A stretch of DNA of 64,000 bases, from NCBI GenBank assembly GCA_963802095.1, contig CAWDHI010000010.1, positions 40,141 through 104,140 of the forward strand. Reading direction: 5' to 3'. Of this stretch, positions 54,192-63,208 are shown piece by piece. Position numbers and translations under genes: made by a program. The notes under the pieces were generated by a model. That model was not told the DNA's origin, did no database searches, and was given only the letters and a program-made list of their open reading frames with translations. The stretch's first letter is position 1; the number at the start of each line of letters is the position of its first letter. This DNA comes from CAVVEQ01 sp963802095. GTDB lineage: Bacteria > Chloroflexota > Anaerolineae > Anaerolineales > Anaerolineaceae.

Positions 54192-54512
54192 TCAGCCGAG
54201 CAACTTTGCCTTGGCCTGCGCGAATTCCTCATCCGAGAGGACGCCGGAATTATGCAATTGGGATAATTGCATCAGCTGTGAATTAAGATCTGTTCCTGCA
54301 GGTGCCGCCACCGGTGCTGCTGCCTGCTGCTGGGCTGCTGCATCCGCGGCTCCCTGGTCATAGGCCTGCTGCTGGACGGCCTGCTGCTCGGCTGCCTGGT
54401 TGGCGTACTTCTGATCCTGGTGATGATGAACTGCACCTGCTGTCCCGGCTACGACTGCGGTCGTCGCGGCAACACGGACTACACTTCGACCAACTGCTCT
54501 TCTTCGCATCAT
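54192..54512 (-). CDS. SHOCT-domain protein
   Basis: This 106-residue protein has a basic N-terminus with a weak hydrophobic stretch (VVRVAATTAVVAGTAGAVHH), a Gln/Ala-rich middle, and the C-terminal SHOCT motif LMQLSQLHNSGVLSDEEFAQ ending AKAKLLG. SHOCT is a short oligomerisation or membrane-interaction motif. GGAGAAAA lies before the ATG. It lies next to a DUF6325-type gene on the same strand, a pairing seen in other bacteria. Confidence 0.82.
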   Translation of the reverse strand: MMRRRAVGRSVVRVAATTAVVAGTAGAVHHHQDQKYANQAAEQQAVQQQAYDQGAADAAAQQQAAAPVAAPAGTDLNSQLMQLSQLHNSGVLSDEEFAQAKAKLLG

Positions 54513-54574
54513 AATGATTTTCTCCTGATTATTTTTTCGATTTCCTGAATGACCATCAACTCAGGTTTTTGATA

Positions 54575-55006
54575 TTATTTATCCGCCAAAGAAAGATCGC
54601 GAATAACTTCATCAACTACCTGGTAGGGGATACGTTCCTGCATCAACACTGCGCCTCCAGCCCGGAGACAGGCATCCTTGAAATTCGTCGCCCATAAATT
54701 TTCATAGAGCAGCAACCCGGCCGTCGAGTTGTTCTCGAGTTTCGCGCCGATCATCTCAATATCGTCTTTCTTGATCATCCCCTGGGTTTCAACTTTGGTC
54801 GGATCGAAAATGGCAATAAACTCCACATCCGGTTCCTGGATCTCTTTCACGGTGACCGCACCTTGCGGATCCTTATAAATGATCACCAGGTCGATGACGC
54901 GGATGATCTTTTGAGACATGAGGGTGTTAAGTTCCTTCAGAATCTCACCCTTAAACTGGTTGCCCTTGAATTCAAGTGCAAGAAAATCAATCGGTCCGTA
55001 TGACAT
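54575..55006 (-). CDS. DUF6325-like protein
   Basis: This 143-residue soluble protein starts MSYGPIDFLALEFKGNQFKG and has IRVIDLVIIYKDPQGAVTV and STAGLLLYENLWATNFKDA, as in DUF6325 (formerly annotated as a membrane-associated family next to SHOCT proteins). GGAG precedes the ATG. Its function is unknown. With the SHOCT gene 60 bases downstream it likely forms a two-gene unit that ends at the hairpin near 54100. Confidence 0.75.
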   Translation of the reverse strand: MSYGPIDFLALEFKGNQFKGEILKELNTLMSQKIIRVIDLVIIYKDPQGAVTVKEIQEPDVEFIAIFDPTKVETQGMIKKDDIEMIGAKLENNSTAGLLLYENLWATNFKDACLRAGGAVLMQERIPYQVVDEVIRDLSLADK

Positions 55007-55131
55007 TTTTTTCTCCTTTTTTAGATTTTCTGTTTATCAATTTCTTCCATTAAATTATAAACCAAATTTCGGAATGATTCAATTACCAGAAAGGAGCATT
55101 TACATTCAAGTCAGAAATATGAATCCCAATC

Positions 55132-55323
55132 TTACAAACCAGTCGTAAAACCCGGGAGATATCTTGAAATTAAACTGAAGGAATCAAAAAAGAGCAGCAA
55201 GCCGGCGAGGATCATGATGGTCCCCATCACGATCTCGGTGATCCGCATGACCCGGGAATACTTACGCAGAATGACCGTTACCCAGCCATTCCCGGGTGCC
55301 AGGGTGAAGAACGGAACCACCAT
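55132..55323 (-). pseudogene. C-terminal remnant of a CcdA-like protein
   Basis: VVPFFTLAP, then YSRVMRITEIVMGTIMILAG and LLLFFDSFSLISRYLPGF, match the last two helices of CcdA/DsbD-like cytochrome c biogenesis membrane proteins. Nothing upstream continues the family before trmD begins on the other strand. Only the final quarter of the gene is left. Confidence 0.55.
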
Positions 55324-55492
55324 ATCTTATGATTAGGCCACCCATAATGTTATTTCTCAAAATCAGTGCGGGTGGATTATTAATACTCGCAAATCCTCTT
55401 TTTTGATAAGCAGATTTTATTTATCTTCCCATCAAATTTGAGTAAGCTACAGGTCACTTGCCCGCAGATGGTCGAACAGCTAAAATATATCC

Positions 55493-56224
55493 ATGCGCTT
55501 CGATATTTTCACCCTTTTTCCGGAAGTGTTCAATCCCTACTTCGAAACAAGCATCCTGAAACGCGCCATCCAGAACAACCTTGTAGATATTCAGCTTCAC
55601 AATATCCGTGATTGGACCACGGATAAACACCACACCACCGACGATACTCCCTATGGTGGTGGTGGTGGGATGGTGATGAAACCAGAGCCAGTATTCGCGG
55701 CCATCGAATCTGTCCTTGGCACGCAACGGGTTTTTCCCTCCATCCTGCTCACCCCCCAGGGGCGTCCTTACAATCACAAGATCGCGAAGCAGCTGGCAGG
55801 GGAGGATCGTATCGCGCTGCTCTGCGGGCATTATGAGGGTGTTGATGAGCGCATCCGGGAGCACCTGGTTTCTGATGAAATATCCGTTGGGGATTACGTT
55901 CTCACCGGTGGTGAATTGGCAGCCATGATCGTTGTGGATAGCGTTTCCCGCTTCCTTCCCGGTGTGTTGGGAGATCCCGAAGGAGCAGATGATGATTCCT
56001 TCGCCTCGGGGTTATTGGAATACCCACACTACACCCGCCCGGAGGATTTCCGCGGATGGAAGGTGCCGGAGGTGCTTCTCTCCGGAAACCACAAAGCCAT
56101 CGCACAATGGCGCAGGGAACAGGCGCTCAAACGCACCCTGCTTCGCAGGCCTGATCTGCTGAAATCGATCGAACTCACGAAAAAGGAAGAATTCTTTCTG
56201 GCATCACTCGAAGAAGATATCTAA
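55493..56224 (+). CDS. trmD: tRNA (guanine37-N1)-methyltransferase
   Basis: This 243-residue SPOUT enzyme methylates G37 of tRNAs with S-adenosylmethionine. It has MRFDIFTLFPEVFNPYFETS, the TDDTPYGGGGGMVMKPEP loop, ALLCGHYEGVDERI in the knot, and SVGDYVLTGGELAAMIVVD. Length is normal. It is not next to rpsP, rimM or rplS as in many bacteria. No ribosome site is visible ahead of the ATG. The MFS gene follows by about 20 bases. Confidence 0.96.
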   Translation: MRFDIFTLFPEVFNPYFETSILKRAIQNNLVDIQLHNIRDWTTDKHHTTDDTPYGGGGGMVMKPEPVFAAIESVLGTQRVFPSILLTPQGRPYNHKIAKQLAGEDRIALLCGHYEGVDERIREHLVSDEISVGDYVLTGGELAAMIVVDSVSRFLPGVLGDPEGADDDSFASGLLEYPHYTRPEDFRGWKVPEVLLSGNHKAIAQWRREQALKRTLLRRPDLLKSIELTKKEEFFLASLEEDI

Positions 56225-56245
56225 AACTGAAGAGGGAGAATGACA

Positions 56246-57490
56246 ATGAAATTCAGTATAGGAAAGACCTTTCTGCTCGGTTTCGGGTTTTTTGGCGTTA
56301 GCGTAATATGGAGCGTTTATAACGCCTACGTTCCAATTTTTCTCCAGGATCGATTCCTTCTGGCTGCCGGTTTCATTGGCATTTTCATGACTCTTGATAA
56401 CATTGCTGCCCTGTTCATTCAACCGGCAGTCGGAGCTTGGTCTGACCGCATCCACACACGCCTCGGTCGAAGGCTGCCTTTCATCCTCGTAGGTGCTCCG
56501 ATTGCAGCAGTCAGCTTCATCATGTTGCCCATCGCAGGCAGTTTGTTTGCTTTCTTCCTGGCATCAGTCGCGCTATTGATCAGCATGGCAGTGTGGCGCA
56601 CGCCGGTGGTTGCCTTAATGCCGGATATCACCCCATCAAAGTACCGTTCGCAGGCAAACGGGATCATCAACCTGATGGGTGGATTGGGGGCGATCATCGC
56701 ATTCATCGGCGGGGCAAAACTATATGACATGAATCCCGAATACCCCTTCCTGATGGGAGCTGTACTGGTGGTGCTTGCTGCAGTGCTGGTGCTCATTTTC
56801 ATCCGCGAACCAAAAATCCCCGAAACCAAAGGGGATGAGAAACCCGGCTTGATAGCCAGCTTGCAGACCATGTGGAGATCTCCCGACCGCTCCGAGCTGA
56901 GGCTTCTCAGCGCGATCTTTTTCTGGTTCGTCGCCTATGCCGGGATCGAAGCGTTCTTTACCCTTTTCACAAAAAATTACCTCCTTCTGCCCGAATCCGA
57001 CGGTGCCAGGATGCTCGGTCAGCTCTCCCTGTTGTTTGTGATCTTTGCCATCCCGGCCGGGTATATCGGTTCCGCAGCCGGCCGGAAGAAAACCATTCTG
57101 GTTGGCATCATCCTGATGATGGTCTGTGTGACCTCCATCTTCTTCATCCCCAGCGATACCCTGGCGACCCTCAATACCACCCTTCCTCTGGTCGGTCCGA
57201 TCTACACCCTCAGTTTTATCATGATGGCTCTCGGGATCGCCTGGGCTTTGATCAATATCAATTCGCTACCCATGGTGGTGGATATGACGGATGCAGTCCA
57301 TATTGGCACCTACACCGGGTTGTATTACCTGTTTTCCACCCTGGCGGCGATCATCGGACCCATCCTTTATGGCGGCATAATCCAGGCGAGCAACAATCAA
57401 TACCGGTTGTTGATGCTCGTATCCCCCATTTTCCTCCTTTTCGCACTTTTGGCGATGCTGGGTGTAAAGCGCGGCGAAGCAAAACAATAA
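56246..57490 (+). CDS. MFS transporter, SLC45/sucrose-transporter-like
   Basis: This 414-residue, 12-helix major facilitator starts KFSIGKTFLLGFGFFGVSVI and carries the first-loop motif GAWSDRIHTRLGRRLPFILVG, which recalls both GPH and SLC45-type sugar carriers. The substrate is unknown but sugars are likely. ATG at 56246 is favoured over 56240, as GAGGGAG is better spaced from it. It begins soon after trmD but they need not share function. Confidence 0.82.
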   Translation: MKFSIGKTFLLGFGFFGVSVIWSVYNAYVPIFLQDRFLLAAGFIGIFMTLDNIAALFIQPAVGAWSDRIHTRLGRRLPFILVGAPIAAVSFIMLPIAGSLFAFFLASVALLISMAVWRTPVVALMPDITPSKYRSQANGIINLMGGLGAIIAFIGGAKLYDMNPEYPFLMGAVLVVLAAVLVLIFIREPKIPETKGDEKPGLIASLQTMWRSPDRSELRLLSAIFFWFVAYAGIEAFFTLFTKNYLLLPESDGARMLGQLSLLFVIFAIPAGYIGSAAGRKKTILVGIILMMVCVTSIFFIPSDTLATLNTTLPLVGPIYTLSFIMMALGIAWALININSLPMVVDMTDAVHIGTYTGLYYLFSTLAAIIGPILYGGIIQASNNQYRLLMLVSPIFLLFALLAMLGVKRGEAKQ

Positions 57491-57516
57491 TGGAAGATTG
57501 ATTTCCTTAATAAATG

Positions 57517-57545
57517 TTGCATATAACCCGAATTAACGCTATACT
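57517..57545 (+). promoter_or_regulatory. Promoter of the nucleoside-type ABC operon
   Basis: TTGCAT (57517-57522), 17 bases, TATACT (57540-57545), followed by a leader of about 70 bases with AGGAGGAG ahead of the lipoprotein start. No riboswitch fold was evident in the leader. Confidence 0.6.
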
Positions 57546-57619
57546 GATTGGTGCATGGGGAATATCCAACAGGAAAATTCCCTGGCAAAAACCCACTATT
57601 TTCTCAGGAGGAGAAACAG

Positions 57620-58780
57620 ATGTCTAAAAAGTTGTTCGCAGTTTTAGGTGTCTTGGTCATGGTTTCCATGATCCTCTCAGCTTGCGCGCAGCCAACCGCC
57701 GCGCCAACTGAAGAACCGGTTGCACCACCCGAAGCACCCCCAGCCACTGAAGTTCCCCCGCCCCCGGAACCCAAAGCTCTGTATGGCGAAGTAACCGATA
57801 TGGGTGGTGTGGATGATAAATCCTTCAACGCATTGGCTTGGAAAGGTGTTCAGGATGCAATGGCGGAATTCGGTGTCGATGGGAAGTATCTGGAATCCAC
57901 CCAGCAATCCGATTATGCCAAGAATATCCAGCAGTTCATCGATGAAAATGCCGCTATGATCACCACAGTCGGCTTCCTCCTCGGTGTGGATACTGCCACA
58001 GCAGCCAAAGCAAATCCCGATACCAAGTTCGCGATCGTGGACTATGCGTTTCCCGATTGCTGGCCGGGTGCAGTGGTTGGCAAGGACTGCGGTTCCGATG
58101 TTGAACTGCCCAATGTGGTGGGTTTGACATTCCAGACCGATGAAGCTGCATTCCTCGCTGGTATGCTGGCTGCTGGTACCTCGAAAACTGGTGTCATTGG
58201 AACATACGGTGGCATCAATATCCCGACCGTCTCAATTTTCATGAAGGGTCTAGAAGCCGGTGTTAAGTACTACAACCAGCTCAATGGCAAGGATGTGAAA
58301 GTCCTCGGATGGGATACCTGCAAGAATGATGGTGTGTTCACAGGTAATTTCAGCAGCACGGATGACGCCCGCAAGATCACCGAATCCATGGCCCAGGAAG
58401 GCGCAGATGTCTTCATGGGAGTTGGTGGACCCATTGGTCTTGGTTCCGCAGCATTCTGCAAGGAAACCGGTTCCTGCACGTATATCGGTGTGGATGCTGA
58501 CTGGTACGAAACCGCCCCTGAATACAAGGAGATCTACCTGACGAGCGTTCTCAAGAAGATCGATGTGGCTGTGATGAATGCCATAAAATCTGTTGAGGAA
58601 GGTACCTATATGGGTGGCATCGCGAATTTCGCCCTTAAAGACGGTGGTGTGGATATCGCCCCGTTGCATGACCTGGCTTCCTTGGTCTCCCCGGAATTGC
58701 AAGCCCAGGTCGACCAGGCTAAAGCCGACCTCATCTCCGGTGCCATCACCGTGAATGGTGTCCTGGCTTGCCCAGAATAA
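57620..58780 (+). CDS. BMP-family ABC substrate-binding lipoprotein
   Basis: This 386-residue lipoprotein has lipobox LSAC (about residues 18-21), a Pro/Glu linker, and the PnrA/Bmp fold. ALYGEVTDMGGVDDKSFNAL starts the domain, and GVDADWYETAPEYKEIYLTS with IKSVEEGTYMGGIANFAL lies near the end. Family members bind purine nucleosides outside the cell. AGGAGGAG precedes ATG 57620; the in-frame ATG at 57548 lies upstream of that site. A strong hairpin follows, then the ATPase and two permeases. Confidence 0.92.
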   Translation: MSKKLFAVLGVLVMVSMILSACAQPTAAPTEEPVAPPEAPPATEVPPPPEPKALYGEVTDMGGVDDKSFNALAWKGVQDAMAEFGVDGKYLESTQQSDYAKNIQQFIDENAAMITTVGFLLGVDTATAAKANPDTKFAIVDYAFPDCWPGAVVGKDCGSDVELPNVVGLTFQTDEAAFLAGMLAAGTSKTGVIGTYGGINIPTVSIFMKGLEAGVKYYNQLNGKDVKVLGWDTCKNDGVFTGNFSSTDDARKITESMAQEGADVFMGVGGPIGLGSAAFCKETGSCTYIGVDADWYETAPEYKEIYLTSVLKKIDVAVMNAIKSVEEGTYMGGIANFALKDGGVDIAPLHDLASLVSPELQAQVDQAKADLISGAITVNGVLACPE

Positions 58781-58794
58781 ACATCTCGTGAATT

Positions 58795-58830
58795 AAAAAA
58801 GAGAGCCGGATAAAACCGGCTCTCTTTTTT
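58795..58830 (+). terminator. Terminator/attenuator after the binding protein gene
   Basis: GAGAGCCGG-ATAAAA-CCGGCTCTC with six A before and six T after. It would lower expression of the downstream ABC genes relative to the binding protein. Confidence 0.9.
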
Positions 58831-58883
58831 AATTTCTGATAAAATATTGTCAGTTCTGCTGATCACATTTCTGGGAGATGCTA

Positions 58884-60455
58884 ATGCCTAAAGTATTGGA
58901 ATTAAGCGGAATTACCAAACGTTTCCCCGGAGTACTTGCAAATGATAATGTGGATATTACCCTTAACAAAGGGGAGATTCTCGCGTTGCTTGGGGAAAAC
59001 GGCGCCGGCAAGACCACCCTCATGAACATCCTGTACGGTCTCTATAAACCTGATGAGGGAACCATCCGGGTAAATGGCAAGGAGGTCACCATCAAAGGTC
59101 CAACCGACGCCATTGCCCAGGGGATCGGAATGGTTCACCAGCACTTCATGCTGATCCCGGTGATGACCGTCACTGAAAATGTGATGCTGGGAGTGGAAAA
59201 GACCAAAGGCGGGATCATTTTGGATAAGGCTTCCGTGGAAAAACGGATCCGCGAGATCTCCGATCAATATGGGCTCGAGGTGGATCCATCCGCCTATATC
59301 CAGGATATCCCTGTTGGAACCCAGCAAAGGGTGGAGATCATCAAAGTGCTCTTTCGCCATGCCGAGATCCTCATCCTGGATGAACCAACCGCGGTGCTTA
59401 CCCCCCAGGAAGTGGAAGGTTTATTCAAAGTAATACATTCTCTTATCGACAAGGGAATTTCGATAATTTTCATCACCCACAAGCTAAAAGAGGTAATGGA
59501 AATCGCGGATAGGATCACCGTTCTCCGCCAGGGAAGATCCGTTGGGACGGTCAATCCAAAGGAAACCAATCCGGAAAAACTGGCGACGATGATGGTCGGT
59601 CGAGAGGTCAACCTTACCGTGGAAAAAACCACCGCGAAGCCAAAAGAGGTGGCTTTGGAAGTCGAGAACCTCTACGTGCGTGACGAACGCCAGAATCTTA
59701 CTGTGAACGGCTTGAGCCTGGATGTCCACCTTGGGGAGATTCTCGGTGTTGCAGGCGTTCAAGGGAATGGGCAAACGGAACTGGTGTACGCACTTACAGG
59801 TCTTTCCAAGCCCGAGGCGGGCGAGATAAAAATTTTGGGGGAGGTACTTAAGAAACCCACCCCGCGGAAGATCCTGGAAAAAGGAGTTGCCCATGTGCCA
59901 GAGGACCGGCAGAAACATGGACTCATTCTATCCTTCCCGATCTACGATAATCTTGTTTTGTGCACCTATTACCTCCCACCTTTTTCTAACCGCGGGGTGC
60001 TGCAGGAGAAAACGATTATCAGTACCGCTGCCGAGCTGGTTGATCAATACAGCGTGCGTACTCCGAATGTGTTTGTGAATGCTTCCACACTTTCCGGAGG
60101 TAACCAGCAAAAAGTCATTATAGCCAGGGAGCTTTCACGTCCGACAAAACTTGTTATTGCTTCACAGCCTACCCGCGGATTGGATGTCGGTTCAATCGAA
60201 TATATTCACGCCCAGATCGTTAAAAAACGCGACGAAGGCACCGCGGTTCTGTTGGTCTCTCCAGAGCTGGATGAGGTTCTTGCGCTTTCCGATAGAATCG
60301 CAGTCATGTATAAAGGCCGAATAGTCGATGTGATCCCTGCCAAGGGAGCAAATCGACAATACCTTGGGCTTTTGATGGCAGGAGTGCCTGTAGAAGAAGC
60401 GCTGGTCACTACCCCCAGGCATGTGACTGAGGGTGAAGTGGAACGGGTGTTTTAG
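58884..60455 (+). CDS. Nucleoside-type ABC transporter ATPase (two NBDs)
   Basis: This 523-residue double ATPase is of the RbsA/NupO kind. Domain 1 has a full Walker A (LLGENGAGKTTLMNIL) and Walker B (ILILDEPTAVLTPQEVE), but its signature is the degenerate VGTQQRVEI. Domain 2 has an altered Walker A (VAGVQGNGQTELVYAL) and a full signature LSGGNQQKVIIAREL. Such asymmetry is normal in this class. ATG at 58884 has GGGAG upstream at proper spacing. It powers import with the two permeases that follow. Confidence 0.94.
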   Translation: MPKVLELSGITKRFPGVLANDNVDITLNKGEILALLGENGAGKTTLMNILYGLYKPDEGTIRVNGKEVTIKGPTDAIAQGIGMVHQHFMLIPVMTVTENVMLGVEKTKGGIILDKASVEKRIREISDQYGLEVDPSAYIQDIPVGTQQRVEIIKVLFRHAEILILDEPTAVLTPQEVEGLFKVIHSLIDKGISIIFITHKLKEVMEIADRITVLRQGRSVGTVNPKETNPEKLATMMVGREVNLTVEKTTAKPKEVALEVENLYVRDERQNLTVNGLSLDVHLGEILGVAGVQGNGQTELVYALTGLSKPEAGEIKILGEVLKKPTPRKILEKGVAHVPEDRQKHGLILSFPIYDNLVLCTYYLPPFSNRGVLQEKTIISTAAELVDQYSVRTPNVFVNASTLSGGNQQKVIIARELSRPTKLVIASQPTRGLDVGSIEYIHAQIVKKRDEGTAVLLVSPELDEVLALSDRIAVMYKGRIVDVIPAKGANRQYLGLLMAGVPVEEALVTTPRHVTEGEVERVF

Positions 60456-60460
60456 GAGGT

Positions 60461-61747
60461 ATGGAATTGAAAAAGGACAAGAAACCTACTACCAAGCAAG
60501 TTGCTCCTGTTCCTGCTCCGGAAGATAAACCCGTTCAGAAACGTACGCAGTCGTTCCAATACCAGGCTTTTCTTATCCCAGTTCTAGCAGTCCTGACCGG
60601 TTTGATCATCGGTGCATTATTTATCGTTTTTACAGACCTGAAAGTACTTCCCCTCTATAAATCCTTCTTTATCGCTCCCCTCGCAGCATTAAAGGCAAGC
60701 TCGGATGCAATTGCCACCGCGTATGGGGCATTGTTCGCCGGTTCGCTGGGTAGCCTGCCTGCATTGATCGCATCCATTCAAGCATACACGGCAACGGGGG
60801 ACCCCTCCTCTTTCTATAAAGCGATCTACCCGTTCACCGAAAGCCTGGTTGCTGCCTCCCCATATATCCTCACAGGTCTTGCGGTTGCGGTGGGTTTCCG
60901 GGGTGGTTTGTTTAATATCGGTGCTGAAGGCCAGTTTTTCATGGGGGCGCTCGGTTCTGCTTTCGTTGGATATACGCTCAAAGGATTACCAATATATATC
61001 CATCTTCCCCTGGCTTTACTAGGCGGTGCAATAGCCGGTGGATTTTGGGCTTTCATACCCGGCTGGTTGAAGGCGAAAACAGGTGCGCACGAAGTGGTAA
61101 ATACGATCATGATGAACTGGATCGCGTTCCGGTTAAGCGATTGGCTCCTGAACGGTCCCATGAAAGCGACAGGGTATAGACCTATCACTCCAGTTGTTGA
61201 AGAATCTGCCATGCTTCCAAGGTTCTTCCCTGAGCCGCTGAGGTTCCATGCAGGATTCTTTTTCGCCCTGGCGATCGCCTTTTTCATTTGGTGGTTGCTG
61301 TTTAAGACAAAGATTGGTTATGAGATCCGGGCTGTTGGGGCTAATCCTAACGCCGCCAAATATGCAGGCATGAATATCTCCAACAACATCATTCTCATTA
61401 TGGTGATAAGCGGAGCGCTCGCCGGTGTGGGTGGGGCCGTTCAGGTACTGGGTACCGATCACTGGGTGGGTCAGGGTTTCTCAGCTGGTTTTGGTTTCGA
61501 TGCTATTGCGCTCGCCCTGATTGGCAACAGCCACCCGTTAGGCGTGGTTCTGGCTGCAATTTTATTTGGCGTCCTGCGGGGAGGGGCAACATCCATGCAA
61601 TCCTTTGCAGGTATCCCGATCGATATCATTTCCATTATCCAGGGACTGGTTATCGTCTTTATTGCCGCCCCGATCATCATTCGCGCGATCTACCGTGTGA
61701 GTGCGCCTCATAAAGATGAAGTGGTTCATGCCAGAGGTTGGAAATGA
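60461..61747 (+). CDS. Nucleoside-type ABC permease 1 (NupP-like)
   Basis: This roughly 428-residue permease has a charged N-terminal tail followed by about ten helices. It carries YILTGLAVAVGFRGGLFNIG and GAEGQFFMGALGSAFVGY, the signature region of the BMP-type permeases, and HEVVNTIMMNWIAF. GGAGGT lies directly against the ATG at 60461; the TTG at 60467 has better spacing and may be the true start. It follows the ATPase by five bases. Confidence 0.92.
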   Translation: MELKKDKKPTTKQVAPVPAPEDKPVQKRTQSFQYQAFLIPVLAVLTGLIIGALFIVFTDLKVLPLYKSFFIAPLAALKASSDAIATAYGALFAGSLGSLPALIASIQAYTATGDPSSFYKAIYPFTESLVAASPYILTGLAVAVGFRGGLFNIGAEGQFFMGALGSAFVGYTLKGLPIYIHLPLALLGGAIAGGFWAFIPGWLKAKTGAHEVVNTIMMNWIAFRLSDWLLNGPMKATGYRPITPVVEESAMLPRFFPEPLRFHAGFFFALAIAFFIWWLLFKTKIGYEIRAVGANPNAAKYAGMNISNNIILIMVISGALAGVGGAVQVLGTDHWVGQGFSAGFGFDAIALALIGNSHPLGVVLAAILFGVLRGGATSMQSFAGIPIDIISIIQGLVIVFIAAPIIIRAIYRVSAPHKDEVVHARGWK

Positions 61748-61788
61748 TGACACGAAATTCACTGAATTATTCAAAACGAGAGGGTTAA

Positions 61789-63060
61789 ATGGCCATACAA
61801 AAAATTGCCGTTCCTCCAGCAAAACCAAAGGTGCCTACTACCAGGATCGTATGGGGGATCATTCTGATCCTTGTTGGTCTATTTATGTTTTTCGTGTTTG
61901 GCTCCCAGTTGGAATCCGTTGATACAACAACGTTAAATTTCAATCTTAATCAATCAAACGCGATTGTGATTCCCTCCATCACATTACCATCCCAAGTAAC
62001 CATCTATGTGCTCGCGTTTATCCTGATTCTGGTGGGCGCCTACCAGCTTGCAGTTGGAATACAATCCACTGGCTTACTTGCGGGGGTCCTGGGCCTGGTA
62101 TTCGTTTTTGCCTTCCTGCTCTGGGGGGCGGCAGGGACACAATTTAACCTGGAAGGCATGATATCCAGTTCATTGGTTCGGGCTACGCCAATCGCGCTTG
62201 CCGCGTTGGTTGGGGTCATCAGCGAGCGTTCTGGTGTTGTAAATATCGGTATCGAAGGTATGTTGTTATTTTCGGCGCAAACAGCTGTTGTGGCCGCCTC
62301 ATTATCGGATAACCTGTATGTTGGGCTGCTTGTCGCGATCCTGACCGGCGGTTTGTTCGCAAGCCTGCACGCGGTATTATGCATCCGTTTCCGGGTAAAT
62401 CAAATCGTCAGTGGTGTTGCCATCAATATCCTCGGTACGGGGTTGACCAGTTTCTTCGCATCAAAATTCCTTGAACCCTATGGTGACCTTTTGAACAATT
62501 CCGGCACTTTCCCGATCGTGCCAATCCCGATCCTATCAAAAATCCCAATTCTTGGCCCTATGCTCTTTGAGAACAATATTATCGTTTACCTGATGATGAT
62601 CCTGGTTGTGGCAATGCATTTTATGCTCTTTTATACCCCCTGGGGTTTACGTACCAGGGCTGTGGGCGAACATCCGAAAGCCGCGGATACACTGGGTGTG
62701 AATGTGTACCTGATCCGTTATGTGAATGTGATCATTGGTGGAATGATCGCCGGTGTGGGTGGCGCATATTTCACGATCGGGACCATAGGACGGTTCGATC
62801 AGATCATGACCGCAGGCAAGGGTTTTATTGGCTTGGCAGCCATGATCTTCGGGAAATGGACACCGATTGGCGCTTTCTTCTCTTCATTAATATTCGGTTT
62901 TGCGGATTCTCTTCAGGTGAAACTACAAATTCTCTCCGTGCCAATTCCATCAGAATTCTTATTGATGGCGCCGTACATCATCACAATGGTCGTTCTGGCA
63001 GGCGTTGTCGGTCGGGCAATGCCTCCCGCAGCGGATGGAGAGCCGTACGTAAAAGAGTAA
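61789..63060 (+). CDS. Nucleoside-type ABC permease 2 (NupQ-like)
   Basis: This 423-residue second permease has TPIALAALVGVISERSGVVN followed by IGIEGMLLFSAQTAVVAA, and QIVSGVAINILGTGLTSFFA, the matching half of the heterodimeric channel. Compared with short NupQ-like proteins it carries an extra N-terminal part with about three helices (residues 20-125). ATG 61789 follows GAGAGGG. It ends the importer operon. Confidence 0.92.
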   Translation: MAIQKIAVPPAKPKVPTTRIVWGIILILVGLFMFFVFGSQLESVDTTTLNFNLNQSNAIVIPSITLPSQVTIYVLAFILILVGAYQLAVGIQSTGLLAGVLGLVFVFAFLLWGAAGTQFNLEGMISSSLVRATPIALAALVGVISERSGVVNIGIEGMLLFSAQTAVVAASLSDNLYVGLLVAILTGGLFASLHAVLCIRFRVNQIVSGVAINILGTGLTSFFASKFLEPYGDLLNNSGTFPIVPIPILSKIPILGPMLFENNIIVYLMMILVVAMHFMLFYTPWGLRTRAVGEHPKAADTLGVNVYLIRYVNVIIGGMIAGVGGAYFTIGTIGRFDQIMTAGKGFIGLAAMIFGKWTPIGAFFSSLIFGFADSLQVKLQILSVPIPSEFLLMAPYIITMVVLAGVVGRAMPPAADGEPYVKE

Positions 63061-63208
63061 TCTCACGGGTCCTCGACTCATAACCCATTTCAGCTTGCTA
63101 TTATGCTGAGGGGAATATTAAATTCCGAAATATGGGTTTTTGCAGGATATGTAATCCATTTTTATTGATCGGTAAATCTTTATCCTGAATTCCAGCTAGG
63201 AGAGGTCA

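Noticed and set aside
54280..54400. CTG-rich stretch as a microsatellite or CRISPR-like repeat
   Set aside because: It codes for the Gln/Ala-rich middle of the SHOCT protein; there are no regular spacers.
57546..57619. Purine riboswitch ahead of the nucleoside importer
   Set aside because: The leader is only about 70 bases and I could not find the conserved three-way-junction bases; no supporting structure seen.
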